From an uncultured Lachnospiraceae bacterium (GTDB taxonomy: Bacteria; Bacillota; Clostridia; Lachnospirales; Lachnospiraceae), in contig ONHZ01000068.1 of NCBI GenBank assembly GCA_900317755.1, positions 1 to 46,016 on the forward strand: 46,016 bases of DNA. The letters run 5' to 3'. A program made the translations under genes and the position numbers. This document shows, piece by piece, positions 8,763-17,082 of the stretch. Position 1 is the first letter of the stretch. The number at the start of each line of letters is the position of its first letter. The notes below the pieces were generated by a model that did not search any database, was not told where the DNA came from, and saw nothing but the letters and a program-made list of their open reading frames with translations.

Positions 8763-10235
8763 ATGGAAAGACCAAACGCTTGGAAAAAGTATAAAGAAGG
8801 AAGCAAGGAAGAAAAGAAGCTTTTCGACTTTGCAGAAGATTACAGGATGTTTATTTCGACGCACAAGACTGAGCGTGAGTGCACTGAATTTTTCGTTTCT
8901 GAATCAGGTTTCAAGAACCTTGATGACGTCATTGCAAAGGACAAGGAATTAAAGCCTGGCGACAAGGTTTATGCAGTAAATCATGGCAAGGCAGTAGCAC
9001 TTTTCATTATCGGAAAAGAGCCTCTTGAAAACGGCATGAATATCCTTGGCGCACACATCGATTCACCCCGTCTTGACTTAAAGCAGGTTCCGCTTTATGA
9101 AGACACGGACATGGCATTATTCGATACGCATTACTATGGCGGCATCAAGAAATACCAGTATGTGACTCTTCCTCTTGCACTTCACGGCGTAATTGCAAAG
9201 AAGGACGGCACGGTCGTAAAGGTAAATGTCGGTGATGACTTAAAGGACCCGGTATTTGGTGTTACAGATCTCCTTATTCATCTTGCTGCTGACCAGATGA
9301 AGCATGACGGCTCAAAGGTCGTTGAGGGTGAGAATCTTGATGTGCTGATTGGTTCACGTCCGCTTGATGAAGCACTTTCAGAGGAATTTGAGAAGTCTCT
9401 TGCAGAAGAAGCAAAGGCAAACGGCGAGAAGGCTCCGAAGTCTGATGAGATAAAGGCAAAGGCAAAAAAGGAGCTTGTAAAGAAAAATGTCCTTCGTATC
9501 CTGAAGGCAAAATATGATATTTCAGAAGAGGATTTCCTTTCTGCTGAAATCGAGGTAGTTCCTGCAGGTGAAGCACGTGACTATGGCTTCGACCGAAGCA
9601 TGATCATGGGTTATGGCCAGGACGACAGGGTTTGCGCATATCCTTCCTACAGGGCAATCGTTGACTACAAGGGTACACCAAAGAGAACCTCTGCCTGCCT
9701 TCTTGTCGACAAGGAAGAGATTGGTTCAGTCGGTGCATCAGGCATGGAATCAAGATTCTTTGAAAATACGGTTGCAGAGCTTATTCGTCTTACAACTGGA
9801 AAAGAATCAGACCTTGCAGTCCGTCGTGCACTAAAGAATTCAAAGGCACTTTCAAGTGATGTCAGCGCTGCCTTCGATCCTCTCTATGCAAGCACAATGG
9901 ACAAGAAGAACGCTGCCTATTTCGGCCGCGGACTCGTTCTTAATAAATACACAGGCGCCCGTGGAAAGTCAGGCTCAAATGATGCGTCTGCAGAATATGT
10001 CGGACTCGTAAGAAAAGTCTTTGATGACAATAAAGTTTATTTTCAGACAGCAGAGCTTGGAAAGGTCGACCAGGGCGGCGGCGGAACAATCGCCTACATC
10101 CTTGGCAACTACGACATGAATGTCATTGACTCAGGCGTTGCTGTATTATCCATGCATTCACCATGGGAGATTACAAGCAAGGTTGATATTTATGAAGCAT
10201 ACCTTGGCTATCTTGCATTCCTGAAGGATGCGTAA
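8763..10235 (+). CDS. M18 family aminopeptidase (aspartyl aminopeptidase-like)
   Basis: 490 residues from ATG 8763, chosen because AGGA lies nine bases upstream; an in-frame TTG at 8754 abuts that site directly. M18 enzymes are cytoplasmic dizinc exopeptidases that release N-terminal, often acidic, residues. Metal-site blocks are GAHIDSPRLDLK (about residue 96), DKEEIGSVG (about 318) and LSMHSPWEI near the C-terminus. A Lys/Glu-rich helical insert around 210-240 fits the family's lid region. It follows hprK by five bases, so it is probably co-transcribed. An 8-bp inverted repeat, ATGCGTAA/TTACGCAT (10228-10251), covers the stop codon but lacks a T tract. Confidence 0.93.
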   Translation: MERPNAWKKYKEGSKEEKKLFDFAEDYRMFISTHKTERECTEFFVSESGFKNLDDVIAKDKELKPGDKVYAVNHGKAVALFIIGKEPLENGMNILGAHIDSPRLDLKQVPLYEDTDMALFDTHYYGGIKKYQYVTLPLALHGVIAKKDGTVVKVNVGDDLKDPVFGVTDLLIHLAADQMKHDGSKVVEGENLDVLIGSRPLDEALSEEFEKSLAEEAKANGEKAPKSDEIKAKAKKELVKKNVLRILKAKYDISEEDFLSAEIEVVPAGEARDYGFDRSMIMGYGQDDRVCAYPSYRAIVDYKGTPKRTSACLLVDKEEIGSVGASGMESRFFENTVAELIRLTTGKESDLAVRRALKNSKALSSDVSAAFDPLYASTMDKKNAAYFGRGLVLNKYTGARGKSGSNDASAEYVGLVRKVFDDNKVYFQTAELGKVDQGGGGTIAYILGNYDMNVIDSGVAVLSMHSPWEITSKVDIYEAYLGYLAFLKDA

Positions 10236-10299
10236 GTGTGAGTTTACGCATAAAAGCATACATAATTAGCATTAAGAATATTAGTTTTGAAAGAACCTG

Positions 10300-11301
10300 A
10301 TGAAAGATTCTGTAAAAGAAGAAATAAAGAAAATAGTCCGCCTGACGAAGTTTGATGAACCAATGAAAGAGCATACGACTTTCAGGGTCGGTGGGCCGGC
10401 AGAGGTTTATGCAGAGCCTTCCGTTACTGAGATTTATGATCTGATGCATTTTCTTGATAAGAATGATATCGATTATGAAGTAATAGGAAACGGTTCGAAC
10501 CTGCTCGTTTCTGATAAGGGAATAAAGGGACTTGTTATTAATATATCAAAAGAGTTCATCCCTGCAGCAGTTGTCGACATGGATATAAAAAGAATTGGCT
10601 CTGACGAAAAAGTCTATCCGGAAGTTGCAGACGATGAAAGCATGCTGATGGTTCCGGCTGGGACACCGCTTTCTGCTGCGGCAAATGCAGCGGCTGGCCG
10701 GGGCCTCACTGGAATGGAAGAGCTTTCCGGAATACCAGGTACAATAGGCGGCGCTGTTTACATGAATGCAGGTGCCTATGGGCGTGAGATGAAAGACGTG
10801 GTTTTCAAAGTCGATGTGATCAAGCCCAGAATCGGTGATGTCGAGTATGTAGGAAATGAACTTGGCTTATCTTACCGCCACAGCATTTTTATGGTAGAAA
10901 ATGAAGTGAATTCATGGGAACAGAAACGCTGTACGCCGCTGATTATTACCGCTGTGTATCTTCATCTAAAAAATGGAGATGAAAAGGAAATCCGTGAGAA
11001 AATGGCGGATTTTGCCAGAAGACGGCGGGATAAACAGCCGCTGGAATTTCCTTCTGCCGGCTCGACATTCAAACGGCCTGAAGGTTATTTTGCCGGGAAG
11101 CTGATTCAGGATGCAGGACTTAAAGGTTTTTCAATAGGCGGTGCAGAGGTCTCTGAAAAGCATTCAGGCTTTATTATTAATAAAGGAAATGCTTCTGCTG
11201 CTGATATTTTTAATCTGATTCAGGAAGTTAAGATGCGGGTATATGAAAACAGCGGGGTTCAATTGGAACCTGAAGTACGCATGATGGGCGATTTTTCATA
11301 G
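10300..11301 (+). CDS. murB: UDP-N-acetylenolpyruvoylglucosamine reductase
   Basis: 333 residues. MurB reduces UDP-GlcNAc-enolpyruvate to UDP-MurNAc with NADPH and FAD, the second committed step of peptidoglycan precursor synthesis. FAD-domain blocks FRVGGPAEVY, GNGSNLLVSDKGIKGLVI and GIPGTIGGAVYMNAGAYG are present. The C-terminal domain has PLEFPSAGSTFKRPEG with the catalytic serine. The sequence resembles the shorter Gram-positive type (YRHS, no extra loop). The SD is weak (GAAAG). Placement between hprK and rapZ is common in clostridia. Confidence 0.97.
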   Translation: MKDSVKEEIKKIVRLTKFDEPMKEHTTFRVGGPAEVYAEPSVTEIYDLMHFLDKNDIDYEVIGNGSNLLVSDKGIKGLVINISKEFIPAAVVDMDIKRIGSDEKVYPEVADDESMLMVPAGTPLSAAANAAAGRGLTGMEELSGIPGTIGGAVYMNAGAYGREMKDVVFKVDVIKPRIGDVEYVGNELGLSYRHSIFMVENEVNSWEQKRCTPLIITAVYLHLKNGDEKEIREKMADFARRRRDKQPLEFPSAGSTFKRPEGYFAGKLIQDAGLKGFSIGGAEVSEKHSGFIINKGNASAADIFNLIQEVKMRVYENSGVQLEPEVRMMGDFS

Positions 11302-11383
11302 TTTAACTTTTATTAATCTTCTAATTTGTGGTACACTTCATTTCCTGAAATTATTATTCATCTGATTTGAAAGGAGGTCTCAA

Positions 11384-12259
11384 ATGCATTTACTAATTCT
11401 TACAGGGATGTCTGGTGCTGGAAAAAGTTCAGCACTTAAAATCTTGGAGGATATAGGTTTTCTCTGCGTTGACAATCTCCCGATCAAATTAATTGACAGC
11501 CTTGTCGAATCTGCTGCGATCAAGAGCGATGAAAGAGTTGCTGTTGGCATCGATATTAGAAATGCAGATGCGATTACTGACCTTCAGGAAATTCTTTCAA
11601 GGCTGGACAGGGAAGAAAAGAAATATGACATTCTCTTCCTTGATGCTTCTGACGAAGTGCTGCTGAAAAGGTATAAGGAGACCAGGCGGAACCATCCGCT
11701 GGCAAATGGAAGGCGCCTTGAGGATGGCATCAGAGAGGAAAGAGAGAAGATTGAGTTTCTTCATCAAAAAGCAAATTATATTATCGATACTTCCCATCTT
11801 CTGGTTCGTGATCTGAAGGCTGAGCTTGAAAAGATATTCGTTGATAAGGCATCCTTTAAGAGCCTGAATGTCCTCGTGATGTCATTTGGTTTTAAATATG
11901 GGATTCCGACAGATGCTGATCTTGTATTTGACGTAAGATTCCTTCCGAATCCTTTTTATATTCCCGAGCTTCGGCCGCTGACGGGAAAAGATATTGCGAT
12001 TCAGGAATATGTTCTTAAGTACGAGGATGCACATACTTTTATTTCTAAGACATCTGATCTCATCAGTTTTCTGATTCCGAGATATATTGAAGAAGGAAAG
12101 ACATCGCTGGTCATTGCAATAGGCTGTACAGGAGGCAAGCACAGGTCAGTGGTTCTTTCAAGAGAAATATACAAGGCGCTTGAAAAGACAAATGATGGTT
12201 CCTACGGAATTTCGATTTATCACAGGGACATCGACAACGATAAAAAACAGGGAAAGTGA
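11384..12259 (+). CDS. rapZ: RapZ/YvcJ family nucleotide-binding protein
   Basis: 291 residues. Walker A GMSGAGKS is at 8-15, followed by FLCVDNLP. The C-terminal domain has the family block GCTGGKHRSVVLSREIY. In enterobacteria RapZ adapts RNase E to the sRNA GlmZ and controls amino-sugar synthesis. In Bacillus YvcJ is a nucleotide-binding GTPase, and its RNA role is less clear. A perfect AAAGGAGGT ribosome site precedes ATG 11384. It sits between murB and whiA, as in yvcJ-yvcK-yvcL, but the yvcK (glmR) gene usually found in between is absent here. Confidence 0.95.
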   Translation: MHLLILTGMSGAGKSSALKILEDIGFLCVDNLPIKLIDSLVESAAIKSDERVAVGIDIRNADAITDLQEILSRLDREEKKYDILFLDASDEVLLKRYKETRRNHPLANGRRLEDGIREEREKIEFLHQKANYIIDTSHLLVRDLKAELEKIFVDKASFKSLNVLVMSFGFKYGIPTDADLVFDVRFLPNPFYIPELRPLTGKDIAIQEYVLKYEDAHTFISKTSDLISFLIPRYIEEGKTSLVIAIGCTGGKHRSVVLSREIYKALEKTNDGSYGISIYHRDIDNDKKQGK

Positions 12260-12301
12260 TGAAAACCACTTTCTAAATCTAATAATTAGACAGGTGACGT
12301 T

Positions 12302-13216
12302 ATGTCATTTTCAAAAGAAATAAAGTCGGAGATTTTACTCCTGAATGAAAAATCCAGGCATGACAGACTTGCTGCCTTGTCAGCATTCGTACTATTTTCG
12401 GGAAAATTGATGAAAATTGACGGCAAAAGCCGTTTTTTTTTGGACACACTTTCAGACCCGATTTTTTCTAAATACTTTACTTTGCTAAAGAAAACCATTA
12501 ACATAAATAGCATTGACGACAGATTGCTTACAGCAGAGACAAGTAAGAATTTATTCGAGGCTTTACGTCTTAAGGATATTGATTCAATCGAAGATGGGAA
12601 TATTGCAAAACATTTTTCCAGGAAACTGATTGATGATTCGTCATCTAAAAAAGCTTTTTTACGAAATGCTTTTTTGATTAGTGGAAGTGTCACTGATCCG
12701 AACAAATCTTACATGTTCTCTATTGTTGTAAAAGAGAAGGAGCTCGCTGACATCGTTCAGGATATCTTTTCTTTTTTCGAGCTGAATGCCAAAGTGTCAT
12801 TTACTGCAGGAAATTTTACTGTATATATAAAGGATTCTACAGAGGTTGGCGAGGCGGTTGCCCTCATCGGGGCATCAAAGGCGTATCTTTCTTTTGAGAA
12901 TGTGAGGATTCTTAAAGAAATCAGTTCAAATGTGAACCGCACCGTAAACTGTGATACCTATAATATTGGCAAGTCCGTAAATGCAGGCCTGCTTCAGGTA
13001 GAGGATATAAAGCTTATCGATTCCAAAATTGGCTTAGAGAATCTTCCTGGTACTCTTCAGGATATAGCGAATGCAAGGCTTCAGAATCCAACCCTGCCGC
13101 TTGCAGAACTCGGCGGGAAGCTTGAAAAGCCATTATCGAAATCCGGCGTCAATCACAGAATGATGAGACTCAGGGAAATTGCGAAGGGTCTCAGAATAGA
13201 ATCATCGGAGGTTTGA
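12302..13216 (+). CDS. whiA: WhiA-type DNA-binding regulator
   Basis: 304 residues. WhiA has a degenerate LAGLIDADG-homing-endonuclease fold followed by a helix-turn-helix. It affects sporulation in Streptomyces and cell division or chromosome segregation in Bacillus. The C-terminal half is clearly WhiA: NVNRTVNCDTYNIGKSVNAG, IGLENLPGTLQDIANARL, and the HTH segment LPLAELGGKLEKPLSKSGVNHRMMRLREIA. The N-terminal half is divergent: SSSKKAFLRNAFL replaces the usual Cys-Cys-K-R-A/YLRGAFL type block, and the DNA there is rich in T and A runs compared with its neighbours. The HPr-like gene starts one base after its stop. Confidence 0.93.
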   Translation: MSFSKEIKSEILLLNEKSRHDRLAALSAFVLFSGKLMKIDGKSRFFLDTLSDPIFSKYFTLLKKTININSIDDRLLTAETSKNLFEALRLKDIDSIEDGNIAKHFSRKLIDDSSSKKAFLRNAFLISGSVTDPNKSYMFSIVVKEKELADIVQDIFSFFELNAKVSFTAGNFTVYIKDSTEVGEAVALIGASKAYLSFENVRILKEISSNVNRTVNCDTYNIGKSVNAGLLQVEDIKLIDSKIGLENLPGTLQDIANARLQNPTLPLAELGGKLEKPLSKSGVNHRMMRLREIAKGLRIESSEV

Positions 13217-13217
13217 G

Positions 13218-13463
13218 ATGAAGAAGAATGTCGTTGTAAAGATGGATACTACTGATGCTACACCTATTGCACATTTAGTACAGCTTGCAAATCAGTATTC
13301 AAGCAGGATTTATCTTGAGATGGACACAAAGAAAGTCAATGCAAAGAGTATTATGGGCATGATGAGCCTTGCACTTGTTTCTGGATCATCTGTTACAATT
13401 GATGCAGATGGCGATGATGAAGTTAAGGCTGCAAACGCAATCGAAGATTTTCTTACAAAATAA
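13218..13463 (+). CDS. HPr-like (Crh-like) protein without the active-site histidine
   Basis: 81 residues. The fold is HPr, but the usual G-[IL]-H-A-R-P motif reads T-D-A-T-P (residues 12-16): the position of His15 is Asp13 and that of Arg17 is Thr15. It therefore cannot take phosphate from Enzyme I at that site. The regulatory region VNAKSIMGMMSL is intact, with Ser44 at the HPr Ser46 position, the site used by HprK. This is the pattern of Bacillus Crh, where His15 is replaced by Gln. Position also agrees: directly after whiA, with hprK in the same cluster. It is inferred to be a dedicated regulator of carbon control, not a sugar transporter component. The GGAGG ribosome site lies in the end of whiA. 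Confidence 0.9.
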   Translation: MKKNVVVKMDTTDATPIAHLVQLANQYSSRIYLEMDTKKVNAKSIMGMMSLALVSGSSVTIDADGDDEVKAANAIEDFLTK

Positions 13464-13487
13464 TATACCGGGGTTAGTTTTAGATTT

Positions 13488-14390
13488 ATGAAAAAACTGC
13501 TCTTTATTTTCAATCCACTTGCCGGAACAGGCAAGGTCAAAGCATGTCTTTCTGACATGATTGACATCTTCGTAAAGGCTGGATTTATTGTTACAGCCCA
13601 TCCCACTCAGGGACCTGGAGATGTCGACAAAATTATCACAGAATACGCAAGAGATTATGACAGAATTGCCGTTTCAGGCGGCGACGGGACTTTGGATGAG
13701 GTCGTTACTTCAATGATGAAGAACGACATTCATATTCCTGTCGGATATATGCCTACGGGCAGCACGAATGATTATGGAAGTTCACTTGGAATCGATAAGG
13801 ATTTAATTGATGCCACAAATATTGCGGCTCATGGAGTGCCTTACACGGTAGATGTCGGGGCTTTCGGCAAAGACAATTATTTTGTCTATGTCGCAGCCTT
13901 CGGCATTTTTACCCGTGCATCCTATGCGACGCCGCGTGAAGCAAAAAACATACTGGGTCATGGCGCCTATCTTTTCGAAGCTGCCAAAGAACTTAAGGAT
14001 GTTCCGGCGTACCGTATTGAAGTCGAATACGACGGCAATACACTTTATGATGAATTCATCTATGGCATGATTACGAATTCCACATCCGTCGGCGGAATGA
14101 CAGGCATTATTCCAGGCGATGTGTCTCTCTCCGACGGTGTCTTCGAAGTGAATCTCGTCAAAAATCCGAAGAACCCGCTCGAGCTTTCGGAAATCGTATC
14201 AGCACTCACTGGCGTCAAAAAAGATTCGCCATATGTCTACACTTTCCAGGCCTCAAAAATCCGCTTCAAATCTGTCGAGCCCATCTCATGGACACTAGAC
14301 GGCGAATTCGGCGGCACCTTCGAGGACATCAAAATTAAGAACATTCCGCATGCGCTCGACGTCGTGGTCAGTGATGAAAATAATACGTAA
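13488..14390 (+). CDS. Diacylglycerol kinase-family lipid kinase (YegS/BmrU-like)
   Basis: 300 residues. The N-terminal nucleotide-binding domain has the FIFNPLAGTG start and the catalytic-loop signature AVSGGDGTLDEVV near residues 63-75, then GYMPTGSTNDYGSSL. The C-terminal beta-sandwich has the usual TDGEF-like end block (SWTLDGEFGG). These enzymes phosphorylate diacylglycerol or related lipids at the inner face of the membrane; the exact lipid is unknown. It starts 24 bases after the HPr-like gene, probably in the same transcript. Repeat copy B begins right after its stop. Confidence 0.92.
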   Translation: MKKLLFIFNPLAGTGKVKACLSDMIDIFVKAGFIVTAHPTQGPGDVDKIITEYARDYDRIAVSGGDGTLDEVVTSMMKNDIHIPVGYMPTGSTNDYGSSLGIDKDLIDATNIAAHGVPYTVDVGAFGKDNYFVYVAAFGIFTRASYATPREAKNILGHGAYLFEAAKELKDVPAYRIEVEYDGNTLYDEFIYGMITNSTSVGGMTGIIPGDVSLSDGVFEVNLVKNPKNPLELSEIVSALTGVKKDSPYVYTFQASKIRFKSVEPISWTLDGEFGGTFEDIKIKNIPHALDVVVSDENNT

Positions 14391-14557
14391 TACTCGCTCC
14401 TGCACGTTAATATTAATTTTGAAAACTCTTGACCGGTACGCCGGTTAACGCCATCAGGCCTCCGTCTGCTACGCAGACACCTCATGGCAAGAGCACGCTG
14501 CGTCGGTCACGAAGCGGGAGCGGGTTTTCAAAATTCATATTCGGCATGGAGCGAGTT
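14391..14557. repeat. Nested-palindrome intergenic element, copy B
   Basis: The outer arms ACTCGCTCC (14392-14400) and GGAGCGAGT (14548-14556) match exactly. The next arms, AATTTTGAAAAC (14415-14426) and GTTTTCAAAATT (14524-14535), are an exact 12-bp pair. Inside are the two blocks shared with copy A (14428-14444 and 14496-14524). The centre holds GCCATCAGG/CCTCATGGC (8 of 9 pairs) and GTCTGC-TAC-GCAGAC (about 14464-14478). Outer and inner arms differ from copy A but each is self-complementary. Confidence 0.75.
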
Positions 14558-14605
14558 TGTAGCCATAAAATTTACAGAAATAATATAGAATATTGCCGCG
14601 GTTTG

Positions 14606-14637
14606 TGGTAATATGCAGAAGGTTAGCGCGAGAGCGC
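14606..14637 (+). promoter_or_regulatory. fba promoter (extended -10) and 5' hairpin with GAGA loop
   Basis: TG-G-TAATAT (14606-14614) is an extended -10. The transcript would start near 14621, so it would begin with GCGC-GAGA-GCGC (14626-14637), a four-base-pair stem with a GNRA-type loop, about 30 bases before the fba ATG. Confidence 0.45.
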
Positions 14638-14667
14638 GAAGTTTAGTTTAATTTTGGAGGTACAAAA

Positions 14668-15531
14668 ATGCTCGTTAATGCAAAGGAAATGCTTGACAAG
14701 GCAAAGGCCGGCAACTATGCAGTAGGCCAGTTCAACATCAACAATCTTGAGTGGACAAAGTCAATTCTTCTTACAGCTGAGGCTGAGAAGGCTCCTGTTA
14801 TCCTCGGTGTTTCAGAGGGCGCAGGCAAGTACATGACAGGTTTCGATACTGTTGCTGCTATGGTAAAGGCAATGGACAAGAGCCTTGGAATTACAGTTCC
14901 TGTAGCACTTCATCTTGATCATGGTACATATGACGGAGCTAAGAAGTGCATTGAGGCTGGTTTCACTTCAATCATGTTCGATGGTTCATCACTTCCAATC
15001 GAAGAGAATATTGCAAAGACAAAGGAATTAGTTGCTCTTGCTCATGAGCACGGCATGTCAATCGAGGCAGAGGTCGGCGCAATCGGCGGCGAGGAAGACG
15101 GCGTTATCGGAATGGGCGAGTGCGCTGATCCTGAAGAGTGCAAGAAGATTGCTGATCTCGGTGTTGATTTCCTTGCAGCAGGCATCGGCAACATCCATGG
15201 CGTATATCCAGCAAACTGGAAGGGACTTCAGTTCGATGTTCTTGCAAATGTTCAGAAGCTTACAGGCTCACTTCCACTTGTTCTTCACGGCGGCACAGGC
15301 ATCCCTGATGACCAGATCAAGAAGGCCATTTCACTTGGCGTTTCAAAGATCAACGTTAATACAGAGTGCCAGCTCGTATTCGCAGCAGCTACAAGAAAGT
15401 ACATCGAGGAAGGCAAAGATCAGCAGGGTAAGGGCTTCGATCCTAGAAAGCTTCTTGCTCCTGGTGCACAGGCAATCTGCGACAAGGTAAAGGAAAAGAT
15501 CGAGCTTTTCGGTTCAAACGGCAAGGCTTGA
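14668..15531 (+). CDS. fba: Class II fructose-1,6-bisphosphate aldolase
   Basis: 287 residues. The zinc enzyme splits fructose-1,6-bisphosphate into DHAP and glyceraldehyde-3-phosphate in glycolysis. LHLDHG (residues 81-86) holds the catalytic Asp and a zinc His. EAEVGAIGGEEDGV, GIGNIHGVY and LVLHGGTGI supply the remaining metal and phosphate contacts. Codon use is strongly biased (mostly CTT, AAG, GCA), fitting high expression. GGAGG precedes ATG 14668, and a strong terminator follows, so it is a single-gene unit. Tagatose- or ketose-bisphosphate aldolases are close relatives, but the glycolytic role is most likely. Confidence 0.96.
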   Translation: MLVNAKEMLDKAKAGNYAVGQFNINNLEWTKSILLTAEAEKAPVILGVSEGAGKYMTGFDTVAAMVKAMDKSLGITVPVALHLDHGTYDGAKKCIEAGFTSIMFDGSSLPIEENIAKTKELVALAHEHGMSIEAEVGAIGGEEDGVIGMGECADPEECKKIADLGVDFLAAGIGNIHGVYPANWKGLQFDVLANVQKLTGSLPLVLHGGTGIPDDQIKKAISLGVSKINVNTECQLVFAAATRKYIEEGKDQQGKGFDPRKLLAPGAQAICDKVKEKIELFGSNGKA

Positions 15532-15558
15532 GTCTGGTTCATAGAATGATTTAATTTG

Positions 15559-15583
15559 GCGGCACTTTACGTGCCGCTTTTTT
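15559..15583 (+). terminator. Rho-independent terminator of fba
   Basis: GCGGCAC and GTGCCGC form a perfect 7-bp GC-rich stem with loop TTTAC, followed by six T. Confidence 0.95.
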
Positions 15584-15632
15584 GTATACAGAAATGCCAT
15601 ACTATAAGGCTACAATGTATAATTAAATTATT

Positions 15633-15661
15633 TTGACACACCTTATTTTCTGTGCTATAAT
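15633..15661 (+). promoter_or_regulatory. Full-consensus promoter of tig-clpP-clpX
   Basis: TTGACA (15633-15638), a spacer of exactly 17 bases and TATAAT (15656-15661), with an additional TG one base before the -10. Both hexamers match consensus perfectly. Confidence 0.93.
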
Positions 15662-15717
15662 GCCGTTTTGATATGTGGCGTTTGCCCGAATTTACGATAA
15701 AGAGAGGATTTACTTTA

Positions 15718-17049
15718 ATGAGCGTTAGTGTAGAGAAATTAGACCACAATATGGCCAAGCTTACAGTTGAGATTCCAGCAGAGAAGTTTGAAGAATCTAT
15801 CAACAGAGTTTACAATAGACAGAAGAACAGGATTTCCATTCCTGGTTTCAGAAAGGGCAAGGCGCCTAGACAGCTCGTTGAAAAGATGTATGGTGCAGAG
15901 ATTTTCTACCAGGACGCTGCAGATGATCTCGTTTCCAGAGAATATCCAAATGTTTACAAAGAGAGCGAATTAGACATTGTTTCACAGCCTACCATCGATG
16001 TTACACAGATGGAAAAAGGCAAGCCATTTATTTTTACAGCAGAGGTTGCTGTAAAGCCTGAAGTTACACTTGGCAAGTACAAGGGTGTCACAGTTACAAA
16101 GATTGACACTTCAGTTTCTGATGAAGAAGTAGAGAAGGACATCAAGTCAACACTTGAGAAGAATTCACGTACAGAGACAGTAGACCGTCCAGCTGAGAAT
16201 GGTGATACTACCGTCATCGATTTCGAAGGCTTCAAGGATGGCGTCGCATTCGAAGGCGGCAAGGGCGAGGATTATTCCCTTGTTCTTGGCTCACATTCCT
16301 TCATCGAAGGCTTCGAGGACCAGCTCGTAGGAAAGAGCGCCGGTGATGACGTAGAGGTCAATGTCACATTCCCTGAGAATTACCAGGAGAAGTCACTCGC
16401 TGGTCAGCCAGCTACATTCAATGTAAAGGTTAAGGAAGTAAAGGCAAAGATCCTTCCTGAACTTGACGATGAGTATGTTTCAGATACTACAGAGTATTCT
16501 ACAGTAGATGAGTACAAGACTTCTGTTAGAGAAAAGCTTGAGAAAGTAAAGGAAGACCAGGCAAAGCGTACAAAGGAAGATGAAGCCATCGAGAAGATCA
16601 TTAAGGATGCTACGATGGACATTCCTGATGCTATGGTTGATACACAGATAAATGAGATGATAAATGAATACGCCCGTTCACTTGCACAGAGCGGACTTTC
16701 ATTCCAGCAATACCTTCAGTATACAGGTGAGGACCTTGACAAGTTCAAAGAGCATGTAAAGCCTGATGCCGTTGAAAGAATCAAATCATCATTAGTTCTT
16801 GAGGCAGTCGCAAAGGCAGAGAACCTTGAGGGCACAGACGAAGATGTCGATGCCAAGATAAAAGAAGCTGCAGAGCAGAACAAGATGAAATTCGAAGATC
16901 TTGCAAAGAACGTTTCTGACGATGAGAGAAAGACTATGAAGGAGCAGATTGCCATTGAGAAGGCAGTTGACTTCATCATGGACAATGTCAAGGAACGTGC
17001 AAAAGCAAAGAAGGCTGATGACAAGCCAGAGAACGGCGCTGAGGTCTAA
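15718..17049 (+). CDS. tig: Trigger factor, ribosome-bound chaperone and prolyl isomerase
   Basis: 443 residues from ATG 15718. AGAGAGGA precedes this start, and the protein then begins MSVSVEKLDHNMAKLTVEIP, as family members do; a longer frame from 15673 starts at the transcript's first bases. The ribosome-docking signature GFRKGKAPR is at about residues 43-51. The FKBP-like isomerase domain follows (about 155-245, DTTVIDFEGFKDGVAFEGG), then the helical C-terminal chaperone arms. It folds nascent chains at the exit tunnel. It leads a probable tig-clpP-clpX transcript from a consensus promoter. The C-terminus is strongly charged. Confidence 0.97.
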   Translation: MSVSVEKLDHNMAKLTVEIPAEKFEESINRVYNRQKNRISIPGFRKGKAPRQLVEKMYGAEIFYQDAADDLVSREYPNVYKESELDIVSQPTIDVTQMEKGKPFIFTAEVAVKPEVTLGKYKGVTVTKIDTSVSDEEVEKDIKSTLEKNSRTETVDRPAENGDTTVIDFEGFKDGVAFEGGKGEDYSLVLGSHSFIEGFEDQLVGKSAGDDVEVNVTFPENYQEKSLAGQPATFNVKVKEVKAKILPELDDEYVSDTTEYSTVDEYKTSVREKLEKVKEDQAKRTKEDEAIEKIIKDATMDIPDAMVDTQINEMINEYARSLAQSGLSFQQYLQYTGEDLDKFKEHVKPDAVERIKSSLVLEAVAKAENLEGTDEDVDAKIKEAAEQNKMKFEDLAKNVSDDERKTMKEQIAIEKAVDFIMDNVKERAKAKKADDKPENGAEV

Positions 17050-17082
17050 TAAAACACATTAGATTTTGGAAAGGAAGTACAT

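Noticed and set aside
9274-9576. Minus-strand frame inside the M18 aminopeptidase gene
   Set aside because: Composed of His/Leu/Pro-rich antisense translation; no independent signal.
10228-10251. Terminator at the end of the M18 aminopeptidase gene
   Set aside because: There is an exact 8-bp inverted repeat but A-rich sequence, not T, follows; murB is probably read from the same transcript.
15673-15717. Longer N-terminus for trigger factor
   Set aside because: It would begin at the first bases of the transcript with no ribosome site, while ATG 15718 has AGAGAGGA and the family start.
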